A DNA stretch of 64,000 nucleotides from Parietaria judaica (Eukaryota; Streptophyta; Magnoliopsida; Rosales; Urticaceae). Below, piece by piece: positions 11,943 through 23,438 of the stretch. Position numbers and translations under genes: made by a program. Below the pieces are notes generated by a model. The model searched no databases. It saw only the letters and a program-made list of their open reading frames with translations, and was not told the DNA's origin. Within the stretch, counting starts at the first letter, position 1, and each line of letters begins with the position of its first letter. The DNA is taken from NCBI GenBank assembly GCA_954871525.1, contig OX940869.1, positions 23,340,001-23,404,000 of the forward strand. Direction: 5' to 3'.

Positions 11943-12220
11943 AGAACGTCATCGGCGCCTTACGATTTCGGTTTTTAGTTAAGATTTCTTTCCGTTTTTC
12001 TTAAGTCTTTCTATTTTATTTTAAGTTCATTTAACAGGGGACTCCCGACCCTACTTGTTCGGGATCCGCACGATTGGCTCCGGCTTTATTCAATAAAACA
12101 TGGAGTACTCTTCCCTCGCGAGCCGCACCCATTGGGGGACTCGAAGGGTTTAACGAGGCTCGTCTCTTAAGACAATATTCTATCGTTGATTCAAATAAAC
12201 ACGTATCACAAAGCAGAGAT
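11943..12220 (+). other. Untranslated region after Tat integrase
   Basis: Non-coding spacer with two polypurine-like strings ending in GGGGACTC (about 12036 and 12133). They resemble the true polypurine tract near 17215 and may be duplicated relics of it. Confidence 0.45.
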
Positions 12221-12875
12221 CAGTGCCAAGCACTTCATCGCGACAGAGCGCGGTGCATACCGACAAGCTCATCGCCGAGAAATCAGTGCCAAGCACTTCA
12301 TCGCGACAGAGCCCGGTGCATACCGACAAGCTCATCGCCGAAAAATCAAAGAAAATACAAAGCCGCTCTGGCGCAAATTCCGATCGATACATCGCGACAG
12401 AGCCCGGTGCATACCGACAAGCTCATCGCCGAGAAATCAGTGCCAAGCACTTCATCGCGACAGAGCCCGGTGCATACCGACAAGCTCATCGCCGAAAAAT
12501 CAAAGAAAATACAAAGCCGCTCCGGCGCAAATTATGATCGATACATCGCGACAGAGCCCGGTGCATACCGACAAGCTCATCGCCGAATATCACAAACTAC
12601 TATGGCAAATGGGCCGACATACAAACTATTACGGCAAATGGGCCGAGCATACAAAAGACACTACTACGGCATATTGGGCCAACGAAAACAAATCAGTGCC
12701 AAGCACTTCATCGCGACAGAGCCCGGTGCATACCGACAAGCTCATCGCCGACAAATCAGTGCCAAGCACTTCATCGCGACAGAGCCCGGTGCATACCGAC
12801 AAGCTCATCGCCGACAAATCAGTGCCAAGCACTTCATCGCGACAGAGCCCGGTGCACACCGACAAGCTCATCGCC
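12221..12875 (+). repeat. Tandem array of 63-bp units in the Tat 3' region
   Basis: The box CAGTGCCAAGCACTTCATCG recurs at 12221, 12284, 12438, 12694, 12757 and 12820. The shared tail ending GACAAGCTCATCGCC occurs eight times. Two variant units (from about 12347 and 12502) replace the first half with a segment containing AAAGAAAATACAAAGCCGCTC. A separate run of short units ending GGCAAATGGGCCGA sits at 12595-12690. Because 63 is a multiple of three, several frames stay open across the array; I treat them as non-coding. Such arrays are known from the 3' regions of Tat elements and can seed satellite DNA. Confidence 0.9.
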
Positions 12876-13012
12876 AAAAAAAAAAAAGCGGATTACACAT
12901 ACTCCCATACTTCATCGATAGCGTACGAAAGTCATAGATTTTATTGATAAAACCTCGTTACAAATACAATACAATACTTTATACAAATCTATCCAGATAC
13001 AGCAGGGAAAGG

Positions 13013-16000
13013 TCAATCCTCCCGAACAACCCTATCGGCTATTTGTTCTATGACGAACTCCCCATTCTCGGAGAGGACGTCCCGAAGAAGATCTTCTACG
13101 ACGGCATAATTTACAGGCCTCAGCATCATAAATTCTATCACGTAGGCCGAAGAAGGACTAAAGGGAGTCTCGTCGTCCGTGACTCCGGAGAGAGAGGCAG
13201 CCGCACGCCTTATCATATCTTGGACAAACTCCTCGAGTATGGCGGGATGGTCTTCGTCGATCGCGAGAAAAGAAGCTAGCACATCCTCGTAGTAAAATAA
13301 CGGTTCCGAGGTATGGAAAAATTCGTCACCCTGAGAAAAGAAGTTTAGCCAGAAGTAATGACAGGAACACAAGAGAAGCAACAAGCATAGAAACAATTTA
13401 AAGATAAAGAAAGTTCTTTTCATTAATAAAATCCGTCGAAGGAGTTACAACGAAGGAGTTACAAAGGAAGGACAATGTAAATAAATGTACATAGGAAAAG
13501 CTATAAGAAAGGGCCTAAGAGCCTTCCTCCCCCCTACCGCTTCGTTGGTAACCGCTTCGACGGTAGAGGCGTACGCTTCGGTGGCAACCACTCCGTTGGT
13601 GGAAGTGACGACCCCGTCGTTGGTACCATACTCATCAAGGCCATCGGAGGCCGAAGAGGCATCCCCACCTACGAAGCGGGTCGCCCAATCGATAGGGGTA
13701 AGCGGAGGAGATTTAGGATCGAGGAGAGATCTGTCATCCAGCTCGCGGGCCTTAGCCTCGTTCTCCTCAGACAAAGTCTTATACTTCGGAAGACGAGGCA
13801 GAAGACTCCCAATGGTCGCCGTAGGAGGAACTTTCTCAAGAAGGCGAGCGTTGGCCCCATACGCGGCGGAGCGGCGATGAAAATTGATAGACTCCTCAAG
13901 AGCCTTATACCTCGTCAAGGCGCGCTGCGCTTTGTCTTGAGCCCGGTCGAAGAGGTGTAGGCGCGCTTCGCGCTCAGACTTCGCCTCTGTCTGCGATACT
14001 TCGAGTTCCTTTCCGAGGCGTTTCAGGCACGAGGCCACTCGAGAAGCGAGCCGGCTCTCCTGCTCGGCAGGTACGCCCACCGCCTCGCTGATCTGGGCCA
14101 GCCGCCACTTCTTCGCCTCGAGATGCTTCTCGTAGCTTTTCACTATCATGGAGTGACGCCTACGCTCCCCATCCAACTCGGCCTTCAGCGCCGCAACCTC
14201 CGCCTCGGCCTTAGCCTTGCACTCGGCAAGCTCCCTCTCCTGAGTTTGGCGAAGCGAAGCCTCTTCCGCCAATTTGGCCCTCGCGGCCTCCAGTTCATTG
14301 GAAGCCCGCTCGGCTGCTTCCCGATATTTTCGCTCCCCAAGGACGGAAACCCCGAGGTGCGATTCGGTGTCGGCAAGCTTAGCTCGGAGGTCGCTTATCT
14401 CCTGAACACTCTCGCCCCTGCTCATGTTCTCTTCGAGAATAACGGTGTTGAAACGGGCGAGGGCCTGGAAAAGCGTAGCGGCAGCCCGGCCATAACCCCT
14501 GACATCGCTCAGAGACAAGCCGTGAGTCCGAGAAGGTTCGGGCCAGAACAGGTCCCGAAGGACACGAAGCGAATATGCTTTCCACTCTTCCGGCGGAGAC
14601 TCCGAAGTAGGAACTGCCGGAAATCGCTCCCAAGGAGGAAGAGAAAAACCTCCTGGTCCGGAGTTGGGAAGAAACTTCGGCAGCGGAGAAAGAGAAATCC
14701 CGACATCGTCGGATGAAGAGGCGTTAACCCCAGAAGCAACGGCGTCGTCGTTCGGTTCCGAAGAGCCCTCCGGACGAGGCACTTCGGGAAGAGTAGAAAC
14801 ACCGGAAGGAATGACGTCCGCAAGAAGGCCATCCTCTCCCTCGGGGTGGCCCTCGGTCAAAACCTTTTCAGAAGAAAGGGGAGCCCCTTCCGAAGCACCA
14901 TGCCGTCCGACGGACTCCAAGACGAGGAGCGCGTCGGCAGCATCAAGTGCCTCATCGGGTAACAAACCCTCCTCGTCACCCGTAGGAACGGCGACTGAAA
15001 GTCTCTCCGCGGCAGGTGCGGGAGGCGCTAAGGAAGAAACCTCCAAGCAAGGAGGCGCGTCGGCAAAAGCCGGAGTCTGAAATCACAAAGAAAATATACA
15101 TATACATACCCATTAGACACACGAAATTTGGGAACATTGCGAAAAATGCAGAGGGAAAAGAAGATGTTACCTCGGAGGCCGAGAGGTCCAGCGACGACAC
15201 CAAATCGATGAAGTCATCATCGAAGCGGAAACGCTCCCGAGAAGTGGGAGAAGGACCGGGGGTCCCATGAGCCCCATCGACGGTTCCGCCGGCTTTGGTC
15301 GGAGGAGTCGAGGCAAGAACGGTCGACGCGGTCGTCCCGGCGAGGACGGTCCCCTCGCGAGAAGCGACGGTGACAGTCTCCGAAGCCGGAGGAGTCGCAT
15401 CGATCTCCTTAGATGACTCGGAAGTCTTGTTCTTCTTCGGAGGAGGAGCGTCGCGTACCTCTTTGGCAGTTTTCCTCTTCAAGATGACTTTCTCGCGAGG
15501 AGGTGTCCGCGAAGAAGTATGAGTCTCGGGTTCGCGACGGCTCTCCAAGGGACGAGGCGCGTCCCGAGAGCGAGTCGTCCCCGAGGAAGTCGATACCCCC
15601 GAAGAGCAAGAAGCACCAGCGTCGTGCTTGTGTTTTGTTCGTTTCTCCGAACTGCTCTTCGGAGGAAGAGTTTTATCGCTGGAAACAAACCGGTCAGCAC
15701 CAGTCCGAGGGCCGATGCCCAAGAAGCCAGTTTTCGGTAGATCCCGACGAGAATCGGAGGATCCACCTCCTTGTCCTGGATCTTGGCCTTGTCCTGGATC
15801 TTGGCCTTGACGTTGCCGTGGCTCCGATGACCCACGGGTGGACTTTTGAGTTTTCTTCTTCGGCTTAGGAGATTGCCGAACAGCGGGGGACGAAGGGACC
15901 ACATCTTTGACCTCTTCGAGGCGGAACCCAACCGGCCACAAAGATCCCGGTGGTTTACCCACGATGTGGCAGAGTTGATAGAGTCCCGACGCTTGAACGC

Positions 16001-16661
16001 GGGTCCCGACGAAGTCCGTCGTCCAATTCCGACGAGGATTTTCCAACAAAGCCCGAACGACCCCAGCGAAGCGCTCGTCGTCCTCTTTATTCGCGATGGG
16101 CCTGAAGCTCGGCACTTCTTTCTCGTCGACCCACTTGGTGGGAAGCGCCTCCCAATGCGGCCCAAGGGTGTGACGATCGAGATGCGCGAAGAAATACCTA
16201 TTCTCCCACCCGGACTCATTGTTCGGCGTGTGGGTGATGACGTGGACACCCGCGGCGGAGGAGAGGAAGAACCGGCCCAGATTTTTCGGGTTCTTCGACC
16301 ATTTGAAAAGCCGCATCAAATCCTCCAAGGTCAGGGCCACTTTCTGCTCAAGAGCGATGGCCATGGTGCAGACAAGAAGGCGAAGCGAATTAGGGCTGAC
16401 CTGACCGATCGGCATCTTGTACGCATGGAGGAAGCACACGATGAGATGAGGCAGTGGAAGGTGCAGTTCCACCGACCGGAAGAAGTGTTCGTACAGAGTG
16501 ATGTACCCTTCCGGGGGCTCGTCGCCAAGTTCGCCGGACTGAGGGAGACGCAGGTAACAGGGACTGGAGTCCACGTAGTGTTTCTTCAAATCCTCGAGAT
16601 GCCTCTCGGTCATTATAGACTTCGGCGATCGAGTCTTGAAAATCTTTCCCGGGTTCGACAT
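13013..16661 (-). CDS. Antisense three-exon gene inside the Tat element (putative gypsy-type transposon protein)
   Basis: Exon 1 is 16661-15171, exon 2 is 15076-13538 and exon 3 is 13330-13013, giving about 1115 codons without a stop. Intron 1 (94 bp) has donor GAG|GTAACA and acceptor TTTCAG. Intron 2 (207 bp) has a weaker donor GCG|GTAGGG and acceptor TTTTCTCAG after a CTAAAC branch-like motif. Both are phase 0. Exon 1 opens with a domain resembling the plant 'putative gypsy type transposon' family (Transposase_28; residues about 20-240, including PPEGYITLYEHFF and PNSLRLLV). A Ser/Arg/Lys-rich linker with GQDPGQ repeats follows. Exon 2 is acidic, then forms a long Ala/Glu/Lys coiled coil (about residues 720-900). 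Function is unknown. Extra antisense genes are established in Tat elements (e.g. Grande). The exon 2 donor is the least certain point. Confidence 0.8.
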
Positions 16662-16803
16662 TTTCTTGATCAGAAAAGAAGAGGGTGAACGGAAAGAAAG
16701 TTTGAAGATTTGTTCTTGAGAAGAAGAGAGTCAAGAAAGAAATTGCAGAGAGAGTTTAGAGAGAAAGTCTGAAACAAAGTGTTTGAGTCGAAGGCAAGGT
16801 TTG

Positions 16804-16812
16804 AATTTATAG
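16804..16812 (-). promoter_or_regulatory. TATA box of the antisense gene
   Basis: On the minus strand CTATAAATT lies about 145 bases upstream of the start codon at 16661, giving a predicted start near 16775 and a leader of about 110 bases. The gene therefore seems to have its own promoter about 420 bases inside the 3' LTR, independent of LTR transcription. Confidence 0.55.
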
Positions 16813-17212
16813 AGGAAATCTTGCGAATTTGAAGGGACACGTTTGGATCCAAAGGCCTAGGATCGAAGCGGGAGAAATCATCCAACGGTGAAGATCAAAA
16901 GAGTCGTTGCAAAGCCCGAAGGCACTCGAGTGCGGAAAAACCCCGCATTTAATGCGAAATGATTGACGGCGATTTCCAAGATCTGACAGCCTGGAGAATC
17001 GCGCCCAGTCAGCACTACGTGGGAATTCGAGGCCATCAGTGAGCATGCAAGAAGTGGAAGAGTCTTCGAAGGACACAACCCTCATCGAGGGAAAAACCTC
17101 TTCGAGGATTATCCTCTTCGAAGGCATAACTTCATCGGAAAGAAACCTCGTCGGATATAAACCTTATCGGGGAGTAATTTTGGTTTATTTTATCAACTGT
17201 TTCACACTCGAT

Positions 17213-17223
17213 GAAATAGGGGA
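17213..17223 (+). other. Polypurine tract of the Tat element
   Basis: GAAATAGGGGA lies six bases before the 3' LTR and is the expected primer site for plus-strand DNA synthesis. The T within it is common in plant elements. Confidence 0.6.
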
Positions 17224-17228
17224 CTAAC

Positions 17229-17930
17229 TGTTAAGGTCAGATTTGGTCAAATCTCTTCTTAACACCACCCTTTGTCGTTTGTGGGATAAACGACATAAAG
17301 CGAGAGGAGGATTGCTTGAAGAACCCAAGCCCGTGAAAGAATAAAGAAATTAAGGCCCAGCAAGCGAAGCCCACAAGAAGTCAGCATCCGATAAAGCCGG
17401 CCCAACGCCTCGTCGGGAAAAGGGAAGTTCATCGAGGAAAAGCTCTTCGGGAAAGCCTAATCGCATTAAAAGAGGAACTCATTCGAGATCGCGAGAAAGA
17501 AGGGAAGATTGGCTTATTCGGTTGAAGATTTCGTGGGATATCCAACGCAAAATAAGGAAGGTCAACTACGATCATAGCGATTCAGCAGGAAACCCTAGCA
17601 AGATTTGAGGAATATTCTAGAAGACCTTCAACCCCTATAAATACGAATGTAAACCTAGCATAAAAGAGAATTCGATATTCCATTATTCAGTATTCATTAT
17701 TGTCGTGAGTTTGAGAGAATAAATCTTTGAGTCTTCGAGCTTGCTTATTCATAGCATTCTCGATCTCCCAAGGATTAGAGTGTGTAATCTTCGATTGTCC
17801 AAGCTACCAAACGGAAGAAACCGGGTCCTCTCGGAAATCATAATAAATCAGAGATATTCGTATTGTCCATAATTATTTAATTATTTCGATTATCTTTGTG
17901 ACTGCACGGCGGTAAAAATCGCCCTCTACA
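17229..17930 (+). repeat. 3' LTR of the Tat element
   Basis: 702-bp LTR, identical by eye to the 5' copy, followed by target duplication CTATT (17931-17935). Read on the minus strand it lies upstream of the antisense gene. Confidence 0.95.
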
Positions 17931-19690
17931 CTATTGTTTTTGAAAAAATGACAACAAAAAATTGACAACCCTCCTATTCCAAGACCCGTATTCCACCATA
18001 TGTACCATATTATATACGTCGCATCACTGACCCCGTACCATCCGCAACACAACACAATTATACGAGTGAGCTAACGCTCAGTACGCAAAAGCTTTATATT
18101 ACTCACAAAACTAACTCATTGAACAATCACATTCGAATGCAAAAATGCAATGTCCGATTATAATTTATAGCTTTTTAGAAACATATTATTGGGCCCTGCG
18201 TGCGTACCAGCGCGCTATAATACCTATGGGGGACCGGGGGCGCGACCCTAACCAAGTCAGCCCGCGGCAAACATCTCACGACGTATCATTTGAGACTACG
18301 CGACTCAATACAGTCAGAGGCTTCATACACATTGTAATCAGAGACTACGCGACATGATACAATGGTTGGTACGACGCAATTTACTAAACGTGTCATACAT
18401 ATATTTATTAGCACTATAGATTATATGTATGACTTAATGCTCATATTTTCCCGATACGCTCACAACGCGTATCCAACATATTCTTACTAAGGTAGAATTA
18501 AACTACCAAACCATACAAACACGAATTTCACCCCACACACAATCAAACAGGCCACGTTATTATTGTTGCGTTATAGTGAGTACTTTTACGTACCTTATTC
18601 CTACCGAATCACTACGGAACACGATTATGCTTCCTTCGAAACTGAACTTCCTGATCGTTTAAAATATTAAATATCAGCTTCTAGGATTTTATATATATTC
18701 TTAGAAATCAATACGTAATAATCTATCGTTAAGATAAACAAAATAACCGTATAAAGCTTTTATACATACTAATTTTGCTACATATTCAAAAAACTATAAC
18801 CCCTTTCCAAATTAATTTGTAACTATTTTTCTATAACATTATTTTAGTTATTCTTGTATACCAATATCAATGTACTGAACCCTAACAGGAGAAATCTTAT
18901 AAACATACACAACTCTACAACACTATATACATATAAATATATATATGATTTTAGTTGTATCAGTAACTAATCCTATATAAGCATACTAAATCCTCCCATC
19001 ATTTTCGTTTAATTATATATCGTATAAAAATATCCAAAATATATTATCAGATGTTAAAATATACATAACGATACTCCTACTACACTAGAATAGAAAACCA
19101 CACCTGATTATCACCTATATATATACATAATTATATATATATATGAATATATCTAAGGAAGAACAATTCATAAGAGATAGATTATTATACCTAACCAAAG
19201 CTTCACTTGAAGGACGAAAGAAACGTTTAGAGAGTGAGAGAGATGAAGGGCTGAATGAATTAATATTACTTCAAGCAATTCTAAAAGAGATAAACATGTA
19301 GCATGTAGTCGGTTAAAGGCTAGCAAAAAGGAAATGAGTAGGTAATTACAAAATTACCATGCAATGATTAGTTATATTGTTTATACGTATAACTTATATT
19401 ATAAGTCGGTTAAGAATACTACATAATATGTAGTATAGAAATATAAAGTTAAATATTTAAACAACTTAGTACCTAAGTTAGAAGTATTTGCATATAAAGT
19501 AAGAAATTAATATTTACACTTTGGCACTCACGTGTAAAAAAAAAAAAACTACTTAAAGAGAGTCATAGTATTATTATTTATCACGACAAGAGATAATACA
19601 CCCTCAAAACTAAGAGCATGTATATTTATCTTATTATCGTTGAAACATCAAAACGATAATATACTGAACTTTTACGGCTATTACATATTA

Positions 19691-22600
19691 CCATAAGATA
19701 CTTTATTTTTACTGAATTCAATCGACTACAAAATGAATGTTCATTAATGTGAAAGAAAGAAACACATGAATGCAAAAACATGTTAATAAGTATTAATTTA
19801 TTGATTATTAGCCACTAATTAATGCATATATTTGTTTTAACGAAAGGAATGCAGAATCACCCGTGTAAGCTACTTTTTATATAATTAAAAATCTAAAAAA
19901 ATAGAGAATGAGAATACTTGTTTTTTCCTTGTGCCATGTGAATGTTCAAAAACTGTCCTTATATACATATATAGATATATTTATATCTATATATATATAT
20001 AAGGACAATCTCAAGTATATGAGGTGGCTAAATAGAGAAGCAAGGATTTGAAGATCCTTTTTTCTCCTATTTTATTATTTTAAAATTAATTGACGTTTTG
20101 ATAAATGCTTTGCATTTTTTTCATTAAGATTTGTGCAAAACCATTACACTATAATTAATGCATATCAATAGTGAAATAAGATAATGAGAATCAATTCATA
20201 TTAATAATAATCACAGTGTTCAGTTATTTAGATTTAAGTTTCATTAAAAGGAATCTCAAGAGGCTACTAGTTTATTAATTAATAATAATTGCGTGCATAT
20301 AGAAGTTAAGTCGTGTAAATATAATGCTGTTTTTATTGTTTAGAAACGCTATATGACTACATGTGAGGAATTTCAAGAGACTAACTTTTGAATAATATAA
20401 TAACTTCATGCATTTTAAATATACAAGCTACTAAAAGGATTGCATGAATGATGGACGGTACATGAGGACATTAACATTCCAATAAATGTCATGCTTATTC
20501 CATGTATCTTTTATATGATACTTTAAAAAAAAAACAGAAGAGAATTGCTTCATAATTTTTCCTTTTGTTTTTAAGAATGTTTTGGTTTTGGATTTGGTTA
20601 GAGTTGATAACTTCGGTGTTATTTTTTTTTCTTTTCAGATTTTGCACATACAGATTAGTGCGTGTATGATCGAGTGTCATCCTCAACGGAAATGAATTAG
20701 AAACTCCAAAACAACTCGAGGGCATGGAGCACTGGCTGCTTTTAATAGACGGTGGTTGCCACCAGCAGTTTGTTTCACGAGAATCTGAGTTTCTATGACG
20801 TCGAGAATAAAAAATGGCGACCTAGAGTTGTTAAGACTTTAGAGTACCAACAATTGAACCCTACAAAATATGGACGCTTCCAAAAACTTTTCATGTCAGA
20901 TGAGTTTCGAATGATGAGGTTCCCATGATTTTTGTTGATCATCGCTATTGTACGTCCACTGGCAAGAATGTGGACTTGCTCAATCAAAACTGTCAAGGTC
21001 GACTTTCTTTCGTTGCATACTGTATATGAATATAATGTGATGATGATATATTTTAATGATTTACAAGTATGGCTTTAGTCTTAAAGATGTTCTTTTTAAT
21101 TGAGATTTTTTCTTTTGCGTATTATTTTTTCTTTTATTTTATTTTTTGCGAATAAGAATCACGACCAGAAAGCGGAGTTGCGTCGACGTGTTGATTTGGT
21201 CATCGGGTATGTATTTAATAGACGGTGGTATACATTGCAATTCTGTATGTATTTTTTTGGACCACTATTTTGACTATACTCACTTTTTATAATGTATATT
21301 ATTGTATATATCTTGAAACAAATGATATAGTCGAGTTTGATTTGTTGGTTATGAATACATTTGCAAAATAAAAATAAAAAATGGAAACAATTCTCATTTA
21401 TTATATACGGCCAATGTTATTTCAGATTCACGAGGAAGGTTGTAATCTCTAATATTGCTATTGATATCGAGCTTCAGGCAGAGATTTAGTGAGAGTACTG
21501 GTAAGTTTAGAGATACATGTACCACCAATTGTTCCATCTCTATCACAATCTTTTTTATATTTTTTATCAAACCATATTTTATTAGCGCTAATAATTTTTT
21601 TATTTTTATTTTATACAATGTCATTCATGAACTTAAATAAAGTTAGATTTTCGCAGTTATATAGATAATAAGAAGCCAACGGCTTCCTTTCTTTCATATT
21701 ATTTTCAATATTCTCCAATTCATATATGCTTATATTTAATAATAACAAAAACATTAACTGAAAAATCCAGTAGTTACTGAGCTCCATATGAATGTCTATC
21801 TTTGGATTAACACACACTAACTAATCAATAAAATTGATATATATTTCGTACCCAATTACTAACATATTTTATCGTAGACACATTTCGCATGGTGCATGCA
21901 TGTAAAATGAAATAATATTTTCTATTATTTAACATTTTTTTAATCATGTATTATGTTTATTCATTTGAGACCACTTAAATTCCAAAATCTCGATCCCCTT
22001 ATTTTGTAAAACGTTTATTTTTTTATATTATTTTAATGGAATGCATAAGAATAATAAAAGGTAAATCAATTTTTCTTTTAAATGCATGCATATCACGTAT
22101 TATGTATACATGTAAGACGAACAAAAAGGATTGACAATTTAATAAAAGAAAAAAAAATCACCATTGAAGTATCCATGACGTGTTTTGCAATAAACCATCA
22201 ATCAATTCCAAGCTATAAGCCTATTATAGCTTAATTTAAATTAGTTTTTATCGCATGGTTGTGTATCAAGTATTTTTATTCGAATTTTATATAATGTAGT
22301 TGATGTCTCAATCCAAAGTAATTAGGAAGAAAAAATCATCTCAAACAATATGCTGTAAACTGTAAAGGTACTTTAAATACTTTTGCCAGTACTATCTCTA
22401 TAAAGAAATGTTCATTTTTACAAGTTTCTTAATCAAATCTTAACCTGAAAATAATAATATATAGAATTATTCTAAAAATATAATGCTTTACCAAAATTTT
22501 TAATAAAAGCAATATCATGATAATTGGAGAAGATCAATTCATATATTATATCAGTTATTTGAAGAAAATAGTTAATTGCTTAATTAATTTAACATATTAG

Positions 22601-23385
22601 CTCATATTGATAATAAAATTGACGAAACATCATCTAAATGATTCATAAATTATTGATTATGATTCAGAAATAATCCGCGCATTTCGATTGCAATACACAG
22701 TCTAAATAATAAACGTGCTCAATATATTTCGGACCATTGACATTTTTGGTCAACGTACTTTGTAATATGAGTTACACTTACGCATTGATTTTAATATAAT
22801 TCCCACAAACAAATTCACATTAATAAAAAAATAATTAACTTATACATAAACTTATACACAATTATAAAATTTAATATTTTTTTTAATTTTTCTTTTATCC
22901 ATTTAACCATAGTTAACAAATATATGTTCTTAATTTCAACAATTTTATATATAGGATTTGAGCAGACTCTTCTATTTTTACTTATTCACTATAAATCATC
23001 AAGCTAAAAATAAAATTGAGCATTTGGTAAATGAGTTCAACATTGATGTATTTCTTCCTATTAGAGCTTTATTTTTTCCTATTAGAACTTTACAATCAAA
23101 CTAATTAATTTATTTAATATTTCTTCCAAATTCGTAAAAAAAAAAATATCACGCGGTGACCGTCCAAGACACTGCTTCATTGGGAATAGACAGTAAGGTC
23201 TGTGGGTATGGTATAAACAAGGATTAATTACAAAGTACAATTCCAAGAAGCACGTGGTAAATATTAATTCGAAAGCAAATAAGCTTTAAGCGCATGCACT
23301 AGTATATGTATGAAAGTCTGCGTTACTTATATCATCCTTCATTGGAATTCGACCGACCTTTCGCTTTCCTGGTCAATGGTTTAGT
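19691..23385. other. AT-rich intergenic DNA
   Basis: No gene is supportable. It contains the inverted repeat at 19955-20006 and possibly decayed coding traces at 20720-21010 (see rejected items). The rest is AT-rich DNA with short low-complexity open frames. Confidence 0.6.
19955..20006. repeat. Near-perfect 52-bp inverted repeat
   Basis: GTCCTTATATA at 19955 pairs with TATATAAGGAC ending at 20006, with AT-rich arms meeting at a short centre. It could be a decayed MITE or a simple cruciform-forming AT repeat. No target duplication was identified. Confidence 0.6.
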
Positions 23386-23395
23386 CTATATATTT
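23386..23395 (+). promoter_or_regulatory. TATA box of the DUF674 gene
   Basis: CTATATATTT lies about 45 bases before the start codon at 23439, which would give a very short leader. A CAAT-like TCAAT is just upstream (about 23373). Confidence 0.55.
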
Positions 23396-23438
23396 GATCG
23401 TGTGTGAGTGACTCCTTCACAGACACTCCACAACAAAA

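Larger units (their letters stand above)
5219..17930 (+). mobile_element. Complete Ty3/gypsy LTR retrotransposon, Tat lineage (12.7 kb)
   Basis: Two 702-bp LTRs (5219-5920 and 17229-17930) start TGTTAAGG and end CTACA, and by eye they are identical. The element is flanked by the 5-bp target duplication CTATT (5214-5218 and 17931-17935). The order is LTR, PBS, gag-protease, RT-RNase H, integrase, tandem array, antisense gene, polypurine tract, LTR. Protease DNGSS, domain order, integrase sequence and an extra antisense gene in a long 3' region all point to the Tat group (relatives Grande, Retand, Ogre). Identical LTRs imply recent insertion, yet gag-pol carries six in-frame stops, so this copy cannot make a full polyprotein unless stops are bypassed. 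Confidence 0.95.
4997..19685. mobile_element. Solo LTR (chromovirus-like) interrupted by a Tat element
   Basis: The LTR starts TGTAACAGCC at 4997 and ends GGCTATTACA at 19685, so its termini are inverted copies with one mismatch. It is flanked by the 5-bp target duplication TATTA (4992-4996 and 19686-19690). Subtracting the inner Tat element and its 5-bp duplication leaves an LTR of about 1972 bp. There is no internal coding region, PBS or second LTR, so it is a solo LTR left by LTR-LTR recombination. TGTAACA...TGTTACA-type ends are common in Tekay/Del chromoviruses; the lineage is inferred from the ends only. The right-hand part (17931-19685) has no gene. Confidence 0.8.

Noticed and set aside
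12221..12875. CRISPR-like look of regularly spaced repeats
   Set aside because: Units are 63 bp and contiguous, with no unique spacers or cas genes, in a plant retrotransposon.
12074..12947. Three overlapping long open frames (up to 287 codons) over the 63-bp array
   Set aside because: The repeat length is a multiple of three, so any stop-free unit opens all copies. Products are pure repeat translation with no domain.
20720..21010. Possible coding trace with SFYDVENKKWRP in one frame
   Set aside because: Resembles a kelch/F-box type phrase, but it is short, stopped and unsupported by neighbouring exons.
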